This document shows, piece by piece, positions 50,874-63,541 of a stretch of DNA of 64,000 nt. Where the stretch lies: contig CAJNOL010001272.1 in NCBI GenBank assembly GCA_905250125.1, forward strand, positions 1-64,000, in the 5' to 3' direction. Each line of letters starts with the position of its first letter. Positions within the stretch are counted from its first letter, which is position 1. The notes beneath the pieces are model-generated. The model was not told the DNA's origin. It did not search any database and worked only from the letters and a program-made list of their open reading frames with translations. This DNA comes from Rotaria sordida. Taxonomy: Eukaryota > Rotifera > Eurotatoria > Philodinida > Philodinidae. The translations under genes and the position numbers were made by a program.

Positions 50874-51525
50874 CGTTAGATAATAGAACTGAAACGTTTA
50901 TTTCTCAGCGATGAAAATGTGTTGAACGTTGATAATATTAACGTACACACAAATTTAGTAGTACTATCTACTTCTGCAATCAAAATTGAAATTAATGAAA
51001 ATCATTGAGTAATGTTGGTCACGGTTCTCGTGCAATGACTGGTCGGTATGTAAATTTCATTCGATTTTCTTCTTTGCAAATTAACAATTGTTAAAATATT
51101 GAAAAGTGTGGCTGTCGTGAATATCACTCAAATTTTTCAAAAGAATTCTCCATAGAACTATATAGTGGTATCTACTGTAAGAAATTTCCTTTCCGGCAAA
51201 AAAAAAATCATAGTTGCAATTTTCAAAAGTATACAATATGTTGATGTTTGATTACTGCAAAAATTCTTTCATCAAACCGTGAAATGAAAATTTTAATCAA
51301 AAATGGTTTTTTTTTCAATAGGATTTTTTGATTGACTCTACGAACTTCTTTGCATTAAAATATCATTTCGTTTTTTTTTATTTTTCGTCATTTCTTTAAA
51401 GGATGTTTGACAATAATATGAGACGAATCTCTCATCTCGTTCTATTCATTCGTATATCGAAAAATAGTGAATACTAGAATTTCTTTTGCTTTCGTGTTTT
51501 CAGATTGTGTTACTTTTAAGATAAG
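50874..51525. other. upstream region of the SOD gene
   Basis: No gene seen. It probably contains the SOD promoter, but I cannot identify specific elements. Confidence 0.4.
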
Positions 51526-52341
51526 ATGTTGATGCTTTTTGTGGTCGTCGTTCTACTCCTCGTTCACAATAGTCAGTGTTTGATGAACGCCACAGCCGAT
51601 GTTAAATATGATCTAAACACTACTTCGATCGGTGTTTTAATATTTACACAAGACAATGCCGATTCACCGGTGAAAATCACTGGTACACTGACAGGACTTT
51701 ATAGCAATGCTTCACTGGTACGTGTGAAACAAAAGAAATAATTCTAATTGATTATTCTGCAAATATTGCATTCTAGGGTTTTCACATTCATCAATCTTCA
51801 CTGACAGGTAACATACCAAATTGTACTGCAGCTGGGGCTCACTTCAATCCATATAGTAAGTTCAATAGTCAATTCGAAATCACTGTTTGAGATATATATT
51901 CATCTTGTAACTTTCTTTTCTATAGACGTCGGACATGGAGCCCGGAATGGTACTATATGTACTCGTCATGTTGGCGATCTTGGAAACATACAGACGGATG
52001 AAAACGGTACAATCACAATTGATATTTCCGATTCTATCATTCAACTGTATAATAATACAGCTCGATCGATTATCAATCTACCCGTGGTTGTGCACACTCG
52101 AATGGATGATCTTGGGACCGGAACAAGTCCCAACAGTATTACTACAGGGTATATTAAAAAACTACTTAGTTGAATCTTGTATTTCTCTGATTCTTTTTTT
52201 TTCGACAGCAATGCCGGTGGTCGAATCGCCTGTGGCAACATTGAACTCCGAATGAATCCATCGGATGGATCGATTCTTCATCCGACTTTCTTAATGGTGT
52301 CGATCACTTGCCTCTTCCCATTACTCTTTTCTATGCTTTGA
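51526..52341 (+). CDS. SOD3: extracellular Cu/Zn superoxide dismutase
   Basis: Exons 51526-51717, 51777-51855, 51926-52148 and 52209-52341 join in frame to 208 residues. A signal peptide (MLMLFVVVVLLLVHNSQC) is followed by a standard Cu/Zn-SOD domain. Metal ligands are all present: GFHIHQ (two Cu His), GAHFNP and GHG (bridging and Zn His), RHVGDLGN (Zn His and Asp), and VVVHTRMDDLG (Cu His). The disulphide Cys are in PNCTAAG and RIACG. The protein catalyses 2 O2- + 2 H+ to O2 and H2O2. After the domain comes a hydrophobic tail (FLMVSITCLFPLLFSML) preceded by Ser/Asp, typical of a GPI-anchor signal, so it probably sits on the outer cell surface. The gene symbol is by function; orthology to vertebrate SOD3 is not implied. 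Introns are 59-70 bp. Confidence 0.93.
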
Positions 52342-53641
52342 TGACGAAAACATACTCAAGGTTATTTACTTCGGACAATTTTCTTTTTTCACTTATTATT
52401 ATTTTGCTTGACGTGGGTCTTTTTAATGTATGTGTGATTCTTTTTGTCTCAATCTGCAATAAATGAGAAGAAGAAGAAGAGGTACATAATCAAAAGTTCT
52501 TCGTTCTTTTTCAGATCGCTCAATACGATGATCTCTATTATTTGAAGAACTCATTCGTAAGAAATATCCAACCAAATATGTGATAACATATCGATACTGC
52601 TATTGCTCGGCTTTACAGAGAGCGAAAAACGAAGAACTCCAGGAATGTCCAAATCAATCATTAACTTATTATGAAAGAGCGATTCGATTGAGTCGTGATG
52701 AAATACTTTTTGAAAGCTTGCAAACCATCTCAGAAGGGCCTACATATACCACTAAGATATGGTTGTGAATGTGTGTACGTGGATGCTGAGTCTTTCACGT
52801 GTAATTAGTCGATCGAATGTGCAAAAATGGTAAAATCATCGAGTACACAACTGTGAAATCATCGTTAAACCTTAGAGAACAAATAATACACCAACTGAGG
52901 AGTATGGTAGACTGTACGTAGATATCTTTTGTTTTTCTACAATCACATTCATATCCCACACTTAAATAAGAGAGATATACGTATGAAAGAATAGATTAAA
53001 GAGAACAATCTCAATTATATTCTATCGATTTCCGACACATCAAAACTCTCTCTGTCTCTACGTAATATAAATTTATCTTTTCTAAAATATAACTGTCATT
53101 TCGAGTGAAACATTAACATTTAGGTACTAGTAATCCTTGGATGATTATTGTTAGATCAACAAGAATTATTACTTTTAAAGTGGATTTCTTTTATTGAAGC
53201 GGATTAATACTAGAAAAAAAAAACACATAAATGTGATACATCGTTTTCTTTCGTTTCTTTTACTTTTCTTTTTTTTTGCATCCTCATTACTTTTGTTTCT
53301 TCGTTGGTGCGGCGTGTTAATACACCTTTCTTCATGATACTTTATGTTTATTCTTTTATTTACTCTTTGACATTCCTACATGTGCGAATCAATACTTCAT
53401 TCACTAATATTTCTCGCGTATGATTAAACGTTATGCATGAATGGTATAGTTTCTAGTTTAAATATAACTTGTTTTTTTCATGTGTATGCACTTTCGAATG
53501 TTATGTTGATTAACATAATAAAAACAAAAAAAAAGAAATATCATATATTTATCTTCATTTTCTTAAAGTATTATATCGAGATATATCAATTTTTAAAGTT
53601 ACTTTCTACTTTCTATTTTTGATACTTACAATTCTATTCTA
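52342..53641. other. spacer between SOD and G6PD
   Basis: No gene supported. An AAGAAG-rich patch occurs near 52470. A 62-codon open frame around 52580-52768 has no recognisable feature. Confidence 0.45.
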
Positions 53642-56482
53642 ATGAGTAGAGAATCGATAAGTCGACAAGATTCATTTGGTCTTACTGTTAAAGAAACAGT
53701 AGGTTATGTTTATCAGCGTTTACGTGCGGAAATTTTTGGTAATCAATCAGATACAGGATCGATTTCACATATATTCTTCGTTTTTGGTGCATCGGTATGT
53801 TTAATTTATTTAAATTAAATTGAATTCTTTTAGTTTTATTTTTCTAGGGTGATTTAGCTAAAAAGAAAATTTATCCAACACTTTGGTTTGTAAAAGAAGA
53901 AAAAAGAAAAATTTTAAAACTTTGTTTGATTTTGATTGTTTAGGTCGTTGTATCGTGATGAACTTTTACCAGAACATATTCGTTTTATTGGCTATGCTCG
54001 TAGTGAAATAACAATTGAAAAAATCTTTGAAAATGCTGCTAAATATATGAAAGTAAAAAAAGAAAGAATCTTTTATAATTTGACAAAAAAAAAAAAAAAA
54101 ACTTATCAATATAAATTAGGTTAAGGAAAATGAACATGAAAAGTATGAAAAATTTGTGAAAATAAATTCCTATATTGCTGGTTCATATGATAATGGACAA
54201 GATTTTGAAAATTTAAATATTGAAGCTAATAAATTATCAAAACAAGATAGTGCACATCGACTTTTTTATTTAGCATTACCACCAAGTGTTTATGAAAGTG
54301 TTACTGAATTAATTAGTAAATATTGTCGACCAAAATCGTATGATTGAAAAATTTTTATATAATTTCATTTATTATTAATTATTTATTTTTGTAGACCAGG
54401 TTGGTTACGTTTAATTGTTGAAAAACCATTTGGTAAAGATCTTACAAGTTCAAATAAATTATCTTTACATTTAAAGAAATTTTTTACTGAAGAAGAAATT
54501 TATCGTATTGATCATTATTTAGGAAAAGAAATGGTACAAAATATAATTGTACTTAGATTTGCAAATCAAATTTTATCAAGAGTTTGGAATAGAGATTCTA
54601 TTGCTACAGTTAGTATTATTTTTAAAGAAGATATTGGAACACAAGGAAGAGGTGGTTATTTCGATGAATTTGGAATTATTCGGTACGATAAAATTTCAGA
54701 AATCATTCTTAGTAAAATGAATAATTAGTAAATACGGAATAGACTTAATCAAATGAAATTTTAACGACTTCCAAATCTTATTCGTTTAGTATCTTACTAA
54801 AGTCTTGTAGTGAATTTGACGAAATGTTTCTATCAGTCATTTTCACATTTTTTCTTAAAAAGCTTATGATGAAAATGTCCTAAGAGGAAACATTCTGATG
54901 TATTGGTTCAGACTGATGCGATGGAATCTTTTTTAGTGAATTTCCACCAGTAAATTTGTTTAACATAAACACATCAACTAGAATTAGCTTGCAAGAAAAA
55001 ACATTTCAAAATTTTCGAATTAAATCTTCAAGATACAAAATTTTTAAGATATTGATTTTGAGAAACACGATCTGAAAGGAGTGTTGAAGTATATAGGGTA
55101 GAAATTTGTACCTCCCCAACACATCGTGACAGACATTCCTCATGGACCGTCACAGCAGCTGATAGCCTCCTTCAAGAGACTATCAGATGTTATGTATAAG
55201 CATTTCATATTTTAATCCAGCAGGGATTGCATTAACAGCTTTTTTTTTCTATAAGTTATATATATATAGTATGTATTTTTCGAAAGATTCATATCTTGGA
55301 GAGACGTAATTTGAAACTTTCTATGAACGTCTTTATATGAACAAAGTTACAGATCAAAATTCGAAAAAATATTTTTACTACAAATACGAGATCATACGGC
55401 TCAAAGTCAATAAAAAAAAAAAGTCGTTCGATTCTCTAAGGAACAAGCCATCCACACGAACTCTATTCTATGGAAGAATATTCGATACTGTTATGATAAA
55501 ATTAATAAGTTTTAATGAATTTTCTATCGAAAAATTTACATAGAATTTGTTTTTGTTTCTTTTTAATGAAAAGAGATGTAATACAAAATCATTTAATGCA
55601 AATTTTATCAATTATTGCCATGGAAAAACCACGATCTACAAAAGGTGAAGATATTCGTGATGAAAAAGTCAAATTATTACGTTCTGTAGTACCAATTAAA
55701 CTCGAAGATGTTGTCATTGGACAATATATTGGTGATAAAGATTCAACAGATGTTGAACATCAACAAGGTTATTTAGATGATAAAGGTGTACCAAAAGATT
55801 CAACAACACCAACATATGCACAAGTTGTTCTCAAAATTAATAATGAACGTTGGGCTGGTGTACCATTTATTCTTCGTGCAGGTTTTCTTTTTTAATTTAA
55901 ATTTATTTCGATTATTTATTTTCTCTTCTTTTTTTTTTTCTAAAAGGTAAAGCATTAAGTGAAAAAAAAGCTGAAGTACGTATACAATTTCATGATACAC
56001 CTGGTAAAATATTTGATACAGAAAGTCATCCAAATACTACATTAGCTCGTGATGAACTTGTTATACGTGTTCAACCAAATGAAGCTATTTATCTTAAAAT
56101 AAATACAAAACAACCTGGTAAAATGAGTTTTAATATTGAAGAAACTGAATTAGATTTAACATATGGTGAACGTTATAAAGATATTCAATTACCAGATGCA
56201 TATGAACGTTTAATTCTTGATGTATTTATGGGTTCAAAAATAAATTTTGTACGTTCAGATGAATTACAAGAAGCATGGCGTATTCTTGATCCAATACTTG
56301 CCGAAATTGACAAGAAAAAAATACCAACTATTCCATATACATTTGGTAGTCCTGGAATACAGCAAGCATTTGATATTGCAGCTAAATATGGTTATATATT
56401 TCGTGGTACATATGTTTGGAAAAATGAACGATCTGCATTAACATCAAATAAAGAACAGACAAAAACTGACAATAAAAAATGA
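53642..56482 (+). CDS. G6PD: glucose-6-phosphate 1-dehydrogenase
   Basis: Seven exons, 53642-53794, 53848-53885, 53944-54052, 54120-54337, 54395-54682, 55574-55881 and 55947-56482, join in frame to 549 residues (the family is usually about 500-530). Key motifs are the NADP-binding [24 protein letters not shown], the active-site RIDHYLGKE, and the structural-NADP region [14 protein letters not shown]. The enzyme oxidises glucose 6-phosphate to 6-phosphogluconolactone in the cytosol and makes NADPH, the committed step of the oxidative pentose phosphate pathway. All splice phases agree and no domain is missing. Five introns are 53-67 bp, and intron 5 is 891 bp without a recognisable element. The extra length lies in the N-terminus and the Lys/Thr-rich C-terminus. 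Confidence 0.96.
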
Positions 56483-58145
56483 TTTTATTGTAAAGTTTAA
56501 GAACATTTCCTTTCTTTTTTTATTTTAATTTATTAGATTTATCGAAATATTACTAAAAGTATCTATAATTCACGCATACTTTTTATTTTTATTTTAACAT
56601 AATCATATCTTCAATAAAATTATCCATTATCTAGGATCCTTTTTTTTTTCATAATAACATACGAAACCCAAAATCTCTAGATATGACTGTAATAGTAGAA
56701 CATAATCTTTCAAAAACAAATGATAATAAAATACATGGTGGTTCTACTTCAACTTTATGTGAATGTGGATATTGATGAGAAACTTTCCGAGTCGCAATGC
56801 TGCTTCCATGTTCTTTGGTTTTATCGGCGGATTCCTGCGAGAAATTGATCAGATGCTGCAGGAAGATCATCGTAAACGGTCGGTTTCGAGAGGAATCAGA
56901 AGTCGAAATGACCGACGTGGGTTTTGAAACGTAGAAAAATATCCAACAAGATAAAATAGTATATAATTAAACAGAAATTTTATCAGCAAAATCAGAGATT
57001 AATATGAGGGTTTTTATTAATAATTTTGATTTTTGATGCTTGTGACGTTGATGTCATCAAAATCTTATGATATAGGCTTTTAAATATTTCATTTTGAACT
57101 ATTACTTTGTGGATCACTTATTGTAATATGAATAGTATCTTTTAATAAAAATAATCCATTAGAATACACCGTATATTTTCTTGATTAAAAAATATATCAC
57201 ATTAAAATAAAGAAAATCAGAAAAATCAAGCAAAACAAAAAGAAATTGAAATTATTATGACTGAAGTTAAATAAAAGATTAGTTAGTTTGAATAAAATTA
57301 GTCGAAAAACATAAAAATATATAAGTTCAAACTCATTGACAGATTCTTCATAGAGAATATAATATTGAGTAAGAAACTGTTTATGAATTTTGTCGAAAGG
57401 ATAGTGAAAGTAGACAGTTTAAATATTTAAAAAGCAGAAAATAATCGTTTATAATTATCACCGAGATTTATTTATTAGACTATCATTTTTCCATGAATTC
57501 CATTGATCAAGAAAAACTACTTATCAACACAAAGTTATTTAGAGTAACCAATATAAAATTAGAATTAAAGAATACGGTTTTGATCTAATAAAAGCATTCC
57601 GATATTACAACTAATGAAATTATTCTATGTATGAGCTGAGGCTTTTGCTCGGTTATCCCATTGAGAATTTATGATCAAAGAAAGTTATAGCTGATGTAAT
57701 GAGTCATACGCAGTTTCACCTTAAACTAGTTCATACTGAGACATGTATGATTTTATCTTCAAGATAGAGAAAAGCCACTGCAAATACAAGAATATGTATT
57801 TCAGTAAGCAAAATAATAGTCATAAAGATTTTGTAATTGTTACAAGCTATTCAATCACATAGACTGTAAGAATTACTAATGAAGAAATACGTGTAGTTGT
57901 TCTTGATCAATGGTACTCAGATAATAGAAATGACTCAAAAGAAGAATTTGAGTTTTTAAATAATCAAAGTTTAGAAAAGTCCTCAATAAAATAATCTCAA
58001 TCGAAATTATACTCAAAACTGAGACTCAATAATATTCAAAATAACAAATCTTACTTATAAAAAAATGAAATCAAAATACGTCATCCTCTAACTAACATGA
58101 TAATTCATTAAGTTTCTAGATTAATCTCATTGTTAAATATCATTA
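56483..58145. other. gene-free spacer between convergent genes
   Basis: AT-rich sequence between the 3' ends of G6PD and the TRAF-like gene. No gene or repeat stands out. Confidence 0.5.
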
Positions 58146-59923
58146 TTATATATCTGAACTACACAACAGTCGTGGAAGATTGTCATAAGTTGTATCAACA
58201 AGTTCTTCCTCATTCACTAATTCACCTGCACCAGATATCAATGGTAAAGCTAAAGCAAAAAAAAAACATTATAACATCTTTCAATATAAATATTTTACTT
58301 GGTCTTTCAGCCAAAACATCAATTTCAACCTGAATCAATATTCTATCATCTTTAACATAATGATTTTCATTTTGTTCGAATAGATCAAGAGGGAAGAATT
58401 TTGAAAAACCATAAGCAATATTCATATTGCTTATTGGACATTGAAAAGCAATTGATTTTGTATCGGGCCAAAAAAATTTCGACTGATTATTATTCGGTGA
58501 TAGATGATTAAGTAAAGTAAATGTTATTTTAAATTCAAATGGCCAACGAAGAACATCATCATAATTACCCTGCATTAATACAAAGAATAATGACATATGT
58601 GTACCTTTTGCCTTCGCATCTCCATTTAAAAATAATCTTAAACAAATTCTATAACCATTTGAAAATGAATAAAACGAAGACGAATAAATAGATTTTTGTT
58701 CATCAGACGCAGAATTATCTAATAGATCAATAAAAACAAAAGTTTAAAAAAAGCTATTTTACTATATACTTCTCATATCAGTTATATCGGGAATTTCCCA
58801 TATACATATACCATTCAAAGACATAACTGATACATCTGAATTCAATGAAGAAATATTTTCATTAATCTACAAATAACGACACACAATTATTTGAAAAAAA
58901 AAATTATTAGTTGTATATCTACTTCTTGATTATCAATGAAACCAGTGATTAATTTATAATGATCATGTTTGAAATGTCTCTAACAATAAAATAGAAAATA
59001 AAATTCTATTAAAAAATAATAATAATCAATATTTTATACTTGATAATCTTTCAGTGATCCTGTCCATTCACAATTTGAGCAGTATATAGATAAATTTTGC
59101 ATTTTCATTTGTGAATTTCGAACCAACAAAACCTGGAAAAATGAATATAAGTAATATAGAAAAATGATACACATAACTTGTTATATGTACTTTATCGCGT
59201 AAGACCGCTTTAAAACATATTGTACAACTAATATTATTAAGAAATATATGTTAATAGAATAACAATGAAAAATATTTACCTCTTTCGAATATTTACACAT
59301 ACTTTACATTGTTGATGTCCACATTCAAGTTGATAAAGTTGTAGATAAATGAACTTACATGACGAACAGATAAAATATGGAGCAATGTCGTTAATATTTT
59401 TTGCAGGTAAACCATGTAAAGATGTGAATGCACATTGTTTTAGAAATGAAGAAAGACGATTGAAAGTAGCCTGTTGTTTAGCACGAACACGATCTTCTAT
59501 TATTGAAATAATAGCATCTATTGTGCTTCGATCAATGGGACCCGATGAAACAAGTGTTCTATCAAGTTCAACTTTTTCCAATTGCCGTAATAATTCATTT
59601 ATAGTATGAAATTTTATCTTTTCAGGTTCGAAGTTAAAACGACGTTGGATTTTTTTCAGATCATATATACCATCATAAATAACATCAATATGTACAACTT
59701 GTGGAAATTTATAAATAGGATCGTTGAGCAAGTCCATGAGACAATTTAAAGGAATGACCAAATGGAATGTATCTGTTTTTGTAATATCTTTCGATACATA
59801 TTTGACCAATTCAGATACATTAATAAATATCTCTGTAAATAGAGCTTTAACTCGATCTGGAATAGGCGTTGCCCACACTGCAAGAAATTTCTTTTCATAA
59901 ATTCTACTAGTAGTGGCAGTCAT
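58146..59923 (-). CDS. TRAF-like RING / zinc finger / MATH protein
   Basis: A multi-exon minus-strand gene. The first exon (59280-59923) encodes about 165 residues without a recognised domain, then a RING-type cluster CSSCKFIYL...LECGHQQCKVC. It is completed across the next splice by SCTICFKAVLRDK, giving C-x2-C, C-x-H-x2-C-x2-C and C-x2-C. Then comes a TRAF-type zinc finger (YCSNCEWTGSLKDYQ|RHFKHDH). The C-terminal MATH-like domain includes NGICIWEIPDI, SSFYSFSNGYRICLRLFLNG, THMSLFFVLMQGNYDDVLRW and FKITFTLLNH. The last exon encodes TLPLISGAGELVNEEELVDT and stops at 58146-58148. TRAFs are cytosolic trimeric adaptors, and those with a RING are often E3 ligases in innate immune or stress signalling. 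The RING-Zn-MATH order supports the call. Some central exon borders are approximate. Confidence 0.85.
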
Positions 59924-60810
59924 GTTATAATATCAAATGAAAAGATCTATACTACAAGAAAAAAAAAAGAATAGATATTGCCAATAAAAAGAAAGAAATG
60001 CATAAAATAAAATAATTATTTTATTTATGTTTATAGAAAATGTAAAAAATAGGGACTAAATAAGTAGATATTTTGACCTTTCAGAATTCTTCAATTGATC
60101 TGTTCAATTTATATATAAGGCAAAAACAATATAGTTAGCAATTAACTTGACTCAAGATTTTCAACTCATATATGAATCTATTAGATCGATAAAAGAATTC
60201 AAGAAACCTTACATCTATTTATTATGCATTACATTCAAAACGAAACCAGTATAATCATGCAAAAATAAATTACATTTAAACATAGATAAAATAGTATTGA
60301 CAAATACATGTGTAATTTGAAAATAAAAAAATAAAGTTTGCTAGGTGTCACGAGCTCAAGTAAATAAATCAAATGAAAATGAACAATTGTATTACATTAA
60401 CATCTACAAAAAACAAAAATAGAAGTAATTAATTATCATATATGAATGTTCTGAATTTTCTATGTTTTTTATTTATTGCAAAAATTAGATCATAAAATTT
60501 CTAAATTAAATATTTCGACGAATTTAAATTCCTTATGAAAAAGCAGTCAGACAAATATAAATTAATACAATATAAGCAGTATCTATACTTGTTTGAGCTA
60601 AAATGAAAATAGCAGTTATACATTAACTCTGTTTAGTTGTCTGTTTTTTTTAAGAGGGCACACATCACTGGTCATAATAAACTGTACTTTCTTTCTGTTA
60701 TCATTTACAGAAGTAATTTCCTTTGTGTTTTGTATGGTGCTATTCCTTACCGATTGATAGCATTTGTTTCCAAAACGATTATCTTTTTCAAATGGGCAAA
60801 ATTATGAGAC
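59924..60810. other. gene-free spacer
   Basis: AT-rich upstream region of the TRAF-like gene. Nothing recognised. Confidence 0.5.
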
Positions 60811-61318
60811 GGGTTGGTGAATTTTTAGCACGGAACGTTCAGCACTAGGAATAATCAGCACGCGAACGCGCATCATGAAAAAACTCACCGTGAGGCTCTC
60901 GGCCCGGGTTAGAGCATGACCATATATGTACCGGATGGGTGTTGGTATACTAGTCGGTGTGCCTCTCTATGTGTGACACTGAGCAGTGTATTTTGTAACT
61001 CATTTTCATCCCCACCTACACTTAGCTGCAAACTTAGATCAACACCAGCACATCAGCAACACCTAAATCTCCATCCATAGTTTCACCTATAACCACATCC
61101 ACACTCACATCTACACTTATAATCGCCATGGCATGACAGNNNNNNNNNNACTCACACCCACATTCACGTCCACATCCACCCCACACCCACATCCACTTGG
61201 CACTCATGGCCATACCCTCACCCATACTATGACCCTCGCGCTCAGGTTTTTAGTGATAACGATTTGTGTGCTGATTATTCCTAGTGCTGAACGTTCCGTG
61301 CTGAAAATTCCGGTTCCC
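60811..61318. mobile_element. MULE-like non-autonomous element, copy 2
   Basis: It is flanked by TTATGAGAC (60802-60810) and TTGTGAGAC (61319-61327), a 9-bp duplication with one mismatch. Terminal inverted repeats of about 50 bp (GGGTTGGTGAATTTTTAGCA on the left; on the right, read inverted, GGGAACCGGAATTTTCAGCA) carry CAGCAC/TAGCAC motifs at 14-16 bp spacing. The interior holds telomere-like C-strand repeats and a 10-N gap. It sits in the 3' flank of the duplicated gene, at the same relative position as copy 1. Confidence 0.75.
61080..61215. repeat. telomere-like C-strand repeats around a 10-N gap
   Basis: CCACATCCACACTCACATC lies before the gap (61140-61149), and CACCCCACACCCACATCCAC lies after it. 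By comparison with the inverted copy at 46010-46330, the G-strand half of the hairpin is missing at the gap. Confidence 0.7.
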
Positions 61319-61647
61319 TTGTGAGACATCTCAAAAGTTTTTTTTTCTAACTAGATTAATATAATAAAAAAAAAACTTCATACTTTCTACAGTCTTTTTG
61401 CTAAAGCACACAGATTACGAGCACGACCATAATTTCTTTGAGCATTTAATTCATTGTTTTCATCTTCTCTTTGTTGATCACCTATTTCTTCTGAGAAAAG
61501 AGCAAGATCAATGACTAACTTAATTAGAAGACGTTTATCATCGGCGAAGATACCATCGATCTTGAAATACGATCTTGAAAATCGTTGCAAAGTAATTAAT
61601 TCATTAGTTGAACAACGAATAAGAATTGAATGAATATTAGGGGTTTA

Positions 61648-61784
61648 GGACAGTTGCTCGACGGACAGTTGCTCGACGGACAGTTGCGCGCGGACGGTTG
61701 CTCGACGGACAGTTGCTCGATAGGACAGTTGCTCGACGGACGGTTGCTCGATAGGACATTTGCTCGATAGGACACTTGCTCGCG
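61648..61784. repeat. left terminal array of the MULE
   Basis: Nine tandem units of GGACAGTTGCTCGAC and variants, ending GGACACTTGCTCGCGAA. These are probably transposase binding sites. Confidence 0.9.
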
Positions 61785-61877
61785 AATATCGAAGTAAATA
61801 TATGAATGAAATATATGAAAATATTCTTAAATAACAACAATAGTAAATGAACAATAACAGAAAACAAAAAAGACAAT

Positions 61878-63373
61878 CTACAACGATAATAAACGTCCGA
61901 TATATTTTAATTGATCTTTGATATCTGTATGTGGATTTTGAACCAAATTGTATAGCCGTGTATTTAATGATTCGTTTTTTCGCTTGGATGGTTGACTACC
62001 AGACATTGCATTAATGATATCTGAATGGATATTATTTTCTTCTTTGATTAATTTATCGAGAAATGTCCATAATGTTGGATGTTTACATTGAAATGCACAG
62101 TTCAATTTTCGATGCCATGCTTCAACGTGATTGTTTGTTCGATGCATATTGTTCTTTACACGCACTGCCATATTCCACAAGTCAATAGGAAACATTGGTG
62201 TTCGTCTTGAGCGTCTAACAGGACGGCCGATATAAGTATCTTCAAAGTAGTCGAGAATTTGTTGGTATTCATCGCCAAGATCTGAACATAAAAATTCAAA
62301 ACCATTAACAACTTGATTTGGTTCAAGAAACGCTAATGCCAATATCTTATGTATATTATCAGCAAATATAATATCAGTTTCATAATTTTTCTTGAAACCA
62401 TTATCCTGAATACAGAAGACGAAATAAAAATGGAACTGGTATTGATTTTTGAGAAAAATCTTACTTGTAAATATCGTTGAACACTTTGACTGAGATGAAA
62501 GAAACAACCACTAAGTTCGGCTGTTGGAAAAGCACCACTAAAGACATTGATTAATGCTTTTTCAAAATCCATCATGATTCGTCGCGGAGACCATCCTGGA
62601 ACTAAGGCAATTATGTCATTGATCATTTTTTGGTAGATTTGATTACTTTTGCCAGGTAATAGAATAAATGATACTGGTAACACATGTTCACGATAATTAG
62701 CATGGATAACAAAAAGTTGGTAGAAAATTTCCGGTACAACTTTGAATGTTCCATCGATGAAGAATTCCTGTAAAATAACGGAGTTTTTAATTATCAATAA
62801 GTATACTTTGTAAAAACTTACTGTGGCATTTTCCATAATATTTCGTTGTTCATCAGTAAAAAAAATTAATAATCGATCTGATGTTGGGCCAGTATCTTTA
62901 CGCAAAAATATTGTGTCACGTGTTGTTTGATGGTATTTATCTGGAACAACTGGAAAATCGATGGTTGAAGGTGTTGGTGCAACATTGATCTCTTGTCGCC
63001 AACGACGAATATTTCGTTTCAAATGGTCGTTGCTTGTCAATTGAACACGTACTTCATCTTGAACACCGATATTGACTTGTGTTAAAATATTGTGCGGATT
63101 GGTTTGATTTTGTTCAGATTCTTTTCGTAATCGATCATAATATTGCCGAATTGGTCCAGAACGTGGATCTGCAGTATGATTTTCATGATCACCAGTGGTT
63201 CGAATAAATACATTGTTTAAATCCGTCTGTAATCGTCCACGACATTTAAATTTCTTGGCATGTTCGCATTTCCATAATATTTTCTTGTCGTTTCGTTTAT
63301 CAATAATGTAAGAATATCCGTCGTGAATAAGTAACGAAGCGTTTTTTGAGGTTGTTGAAAGAGTAACTGACAT
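61878..63373 (-). CDS. MULE transposase with FLYWCH zinc finger
   Basis: Exons (minus strand) 63373-62822, 62767-62465 and 62405-61878 join in frame to 460 residues. The N-terminal FLYWCH-type finger spans about residues 10-65 (GYSYIIDKRNDKKILWKCEH, then KFKCRGRL and GDHENH). The MULE catalytic domain shows the first Asp in FFIDGTFKVVP, the second in RIMMDFEKALIN, the C-x2-H motif in GCFFHLSQSVQRY, and the family-typical NNHVEAWHRKLN near the end. It should bind the terminal arrays and cut and paste the element. No stop or frameshift is seen. The start is the ATG giving MSVTLSTTS, and an upstream in-frame GTG is less likely. Introns are about 54-60 bp. The position of the third catalytic Glu is not certain by eye. 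Confidence 0.9.
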
Positions 63374-63541
63374 TATTGTTTTCTTAATGCACTGTTCTGC
63401 GACTGACACCGCTTTTATATAAGTATGATTGAATACGACTAAACATTACAGAGATAATGACTGTCTGCTCTACATATAGACTAATCAGCTCAGTCAATTT
63501 TGTCTTGAATTATTATACTGAAAATTAAGCGATCATGTCAT

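Noticed and set aside
52580-52768. 62-codon open frame after SOD
   Set aside because: Too short and featureless; no splice partner found.
57881-57989. Open stretch reading VRITNEEIRVVVLDQWYSDN
   Set aside because: Looks protein-like but is only about 40 codons, with stops just upstream and no recognisable family.
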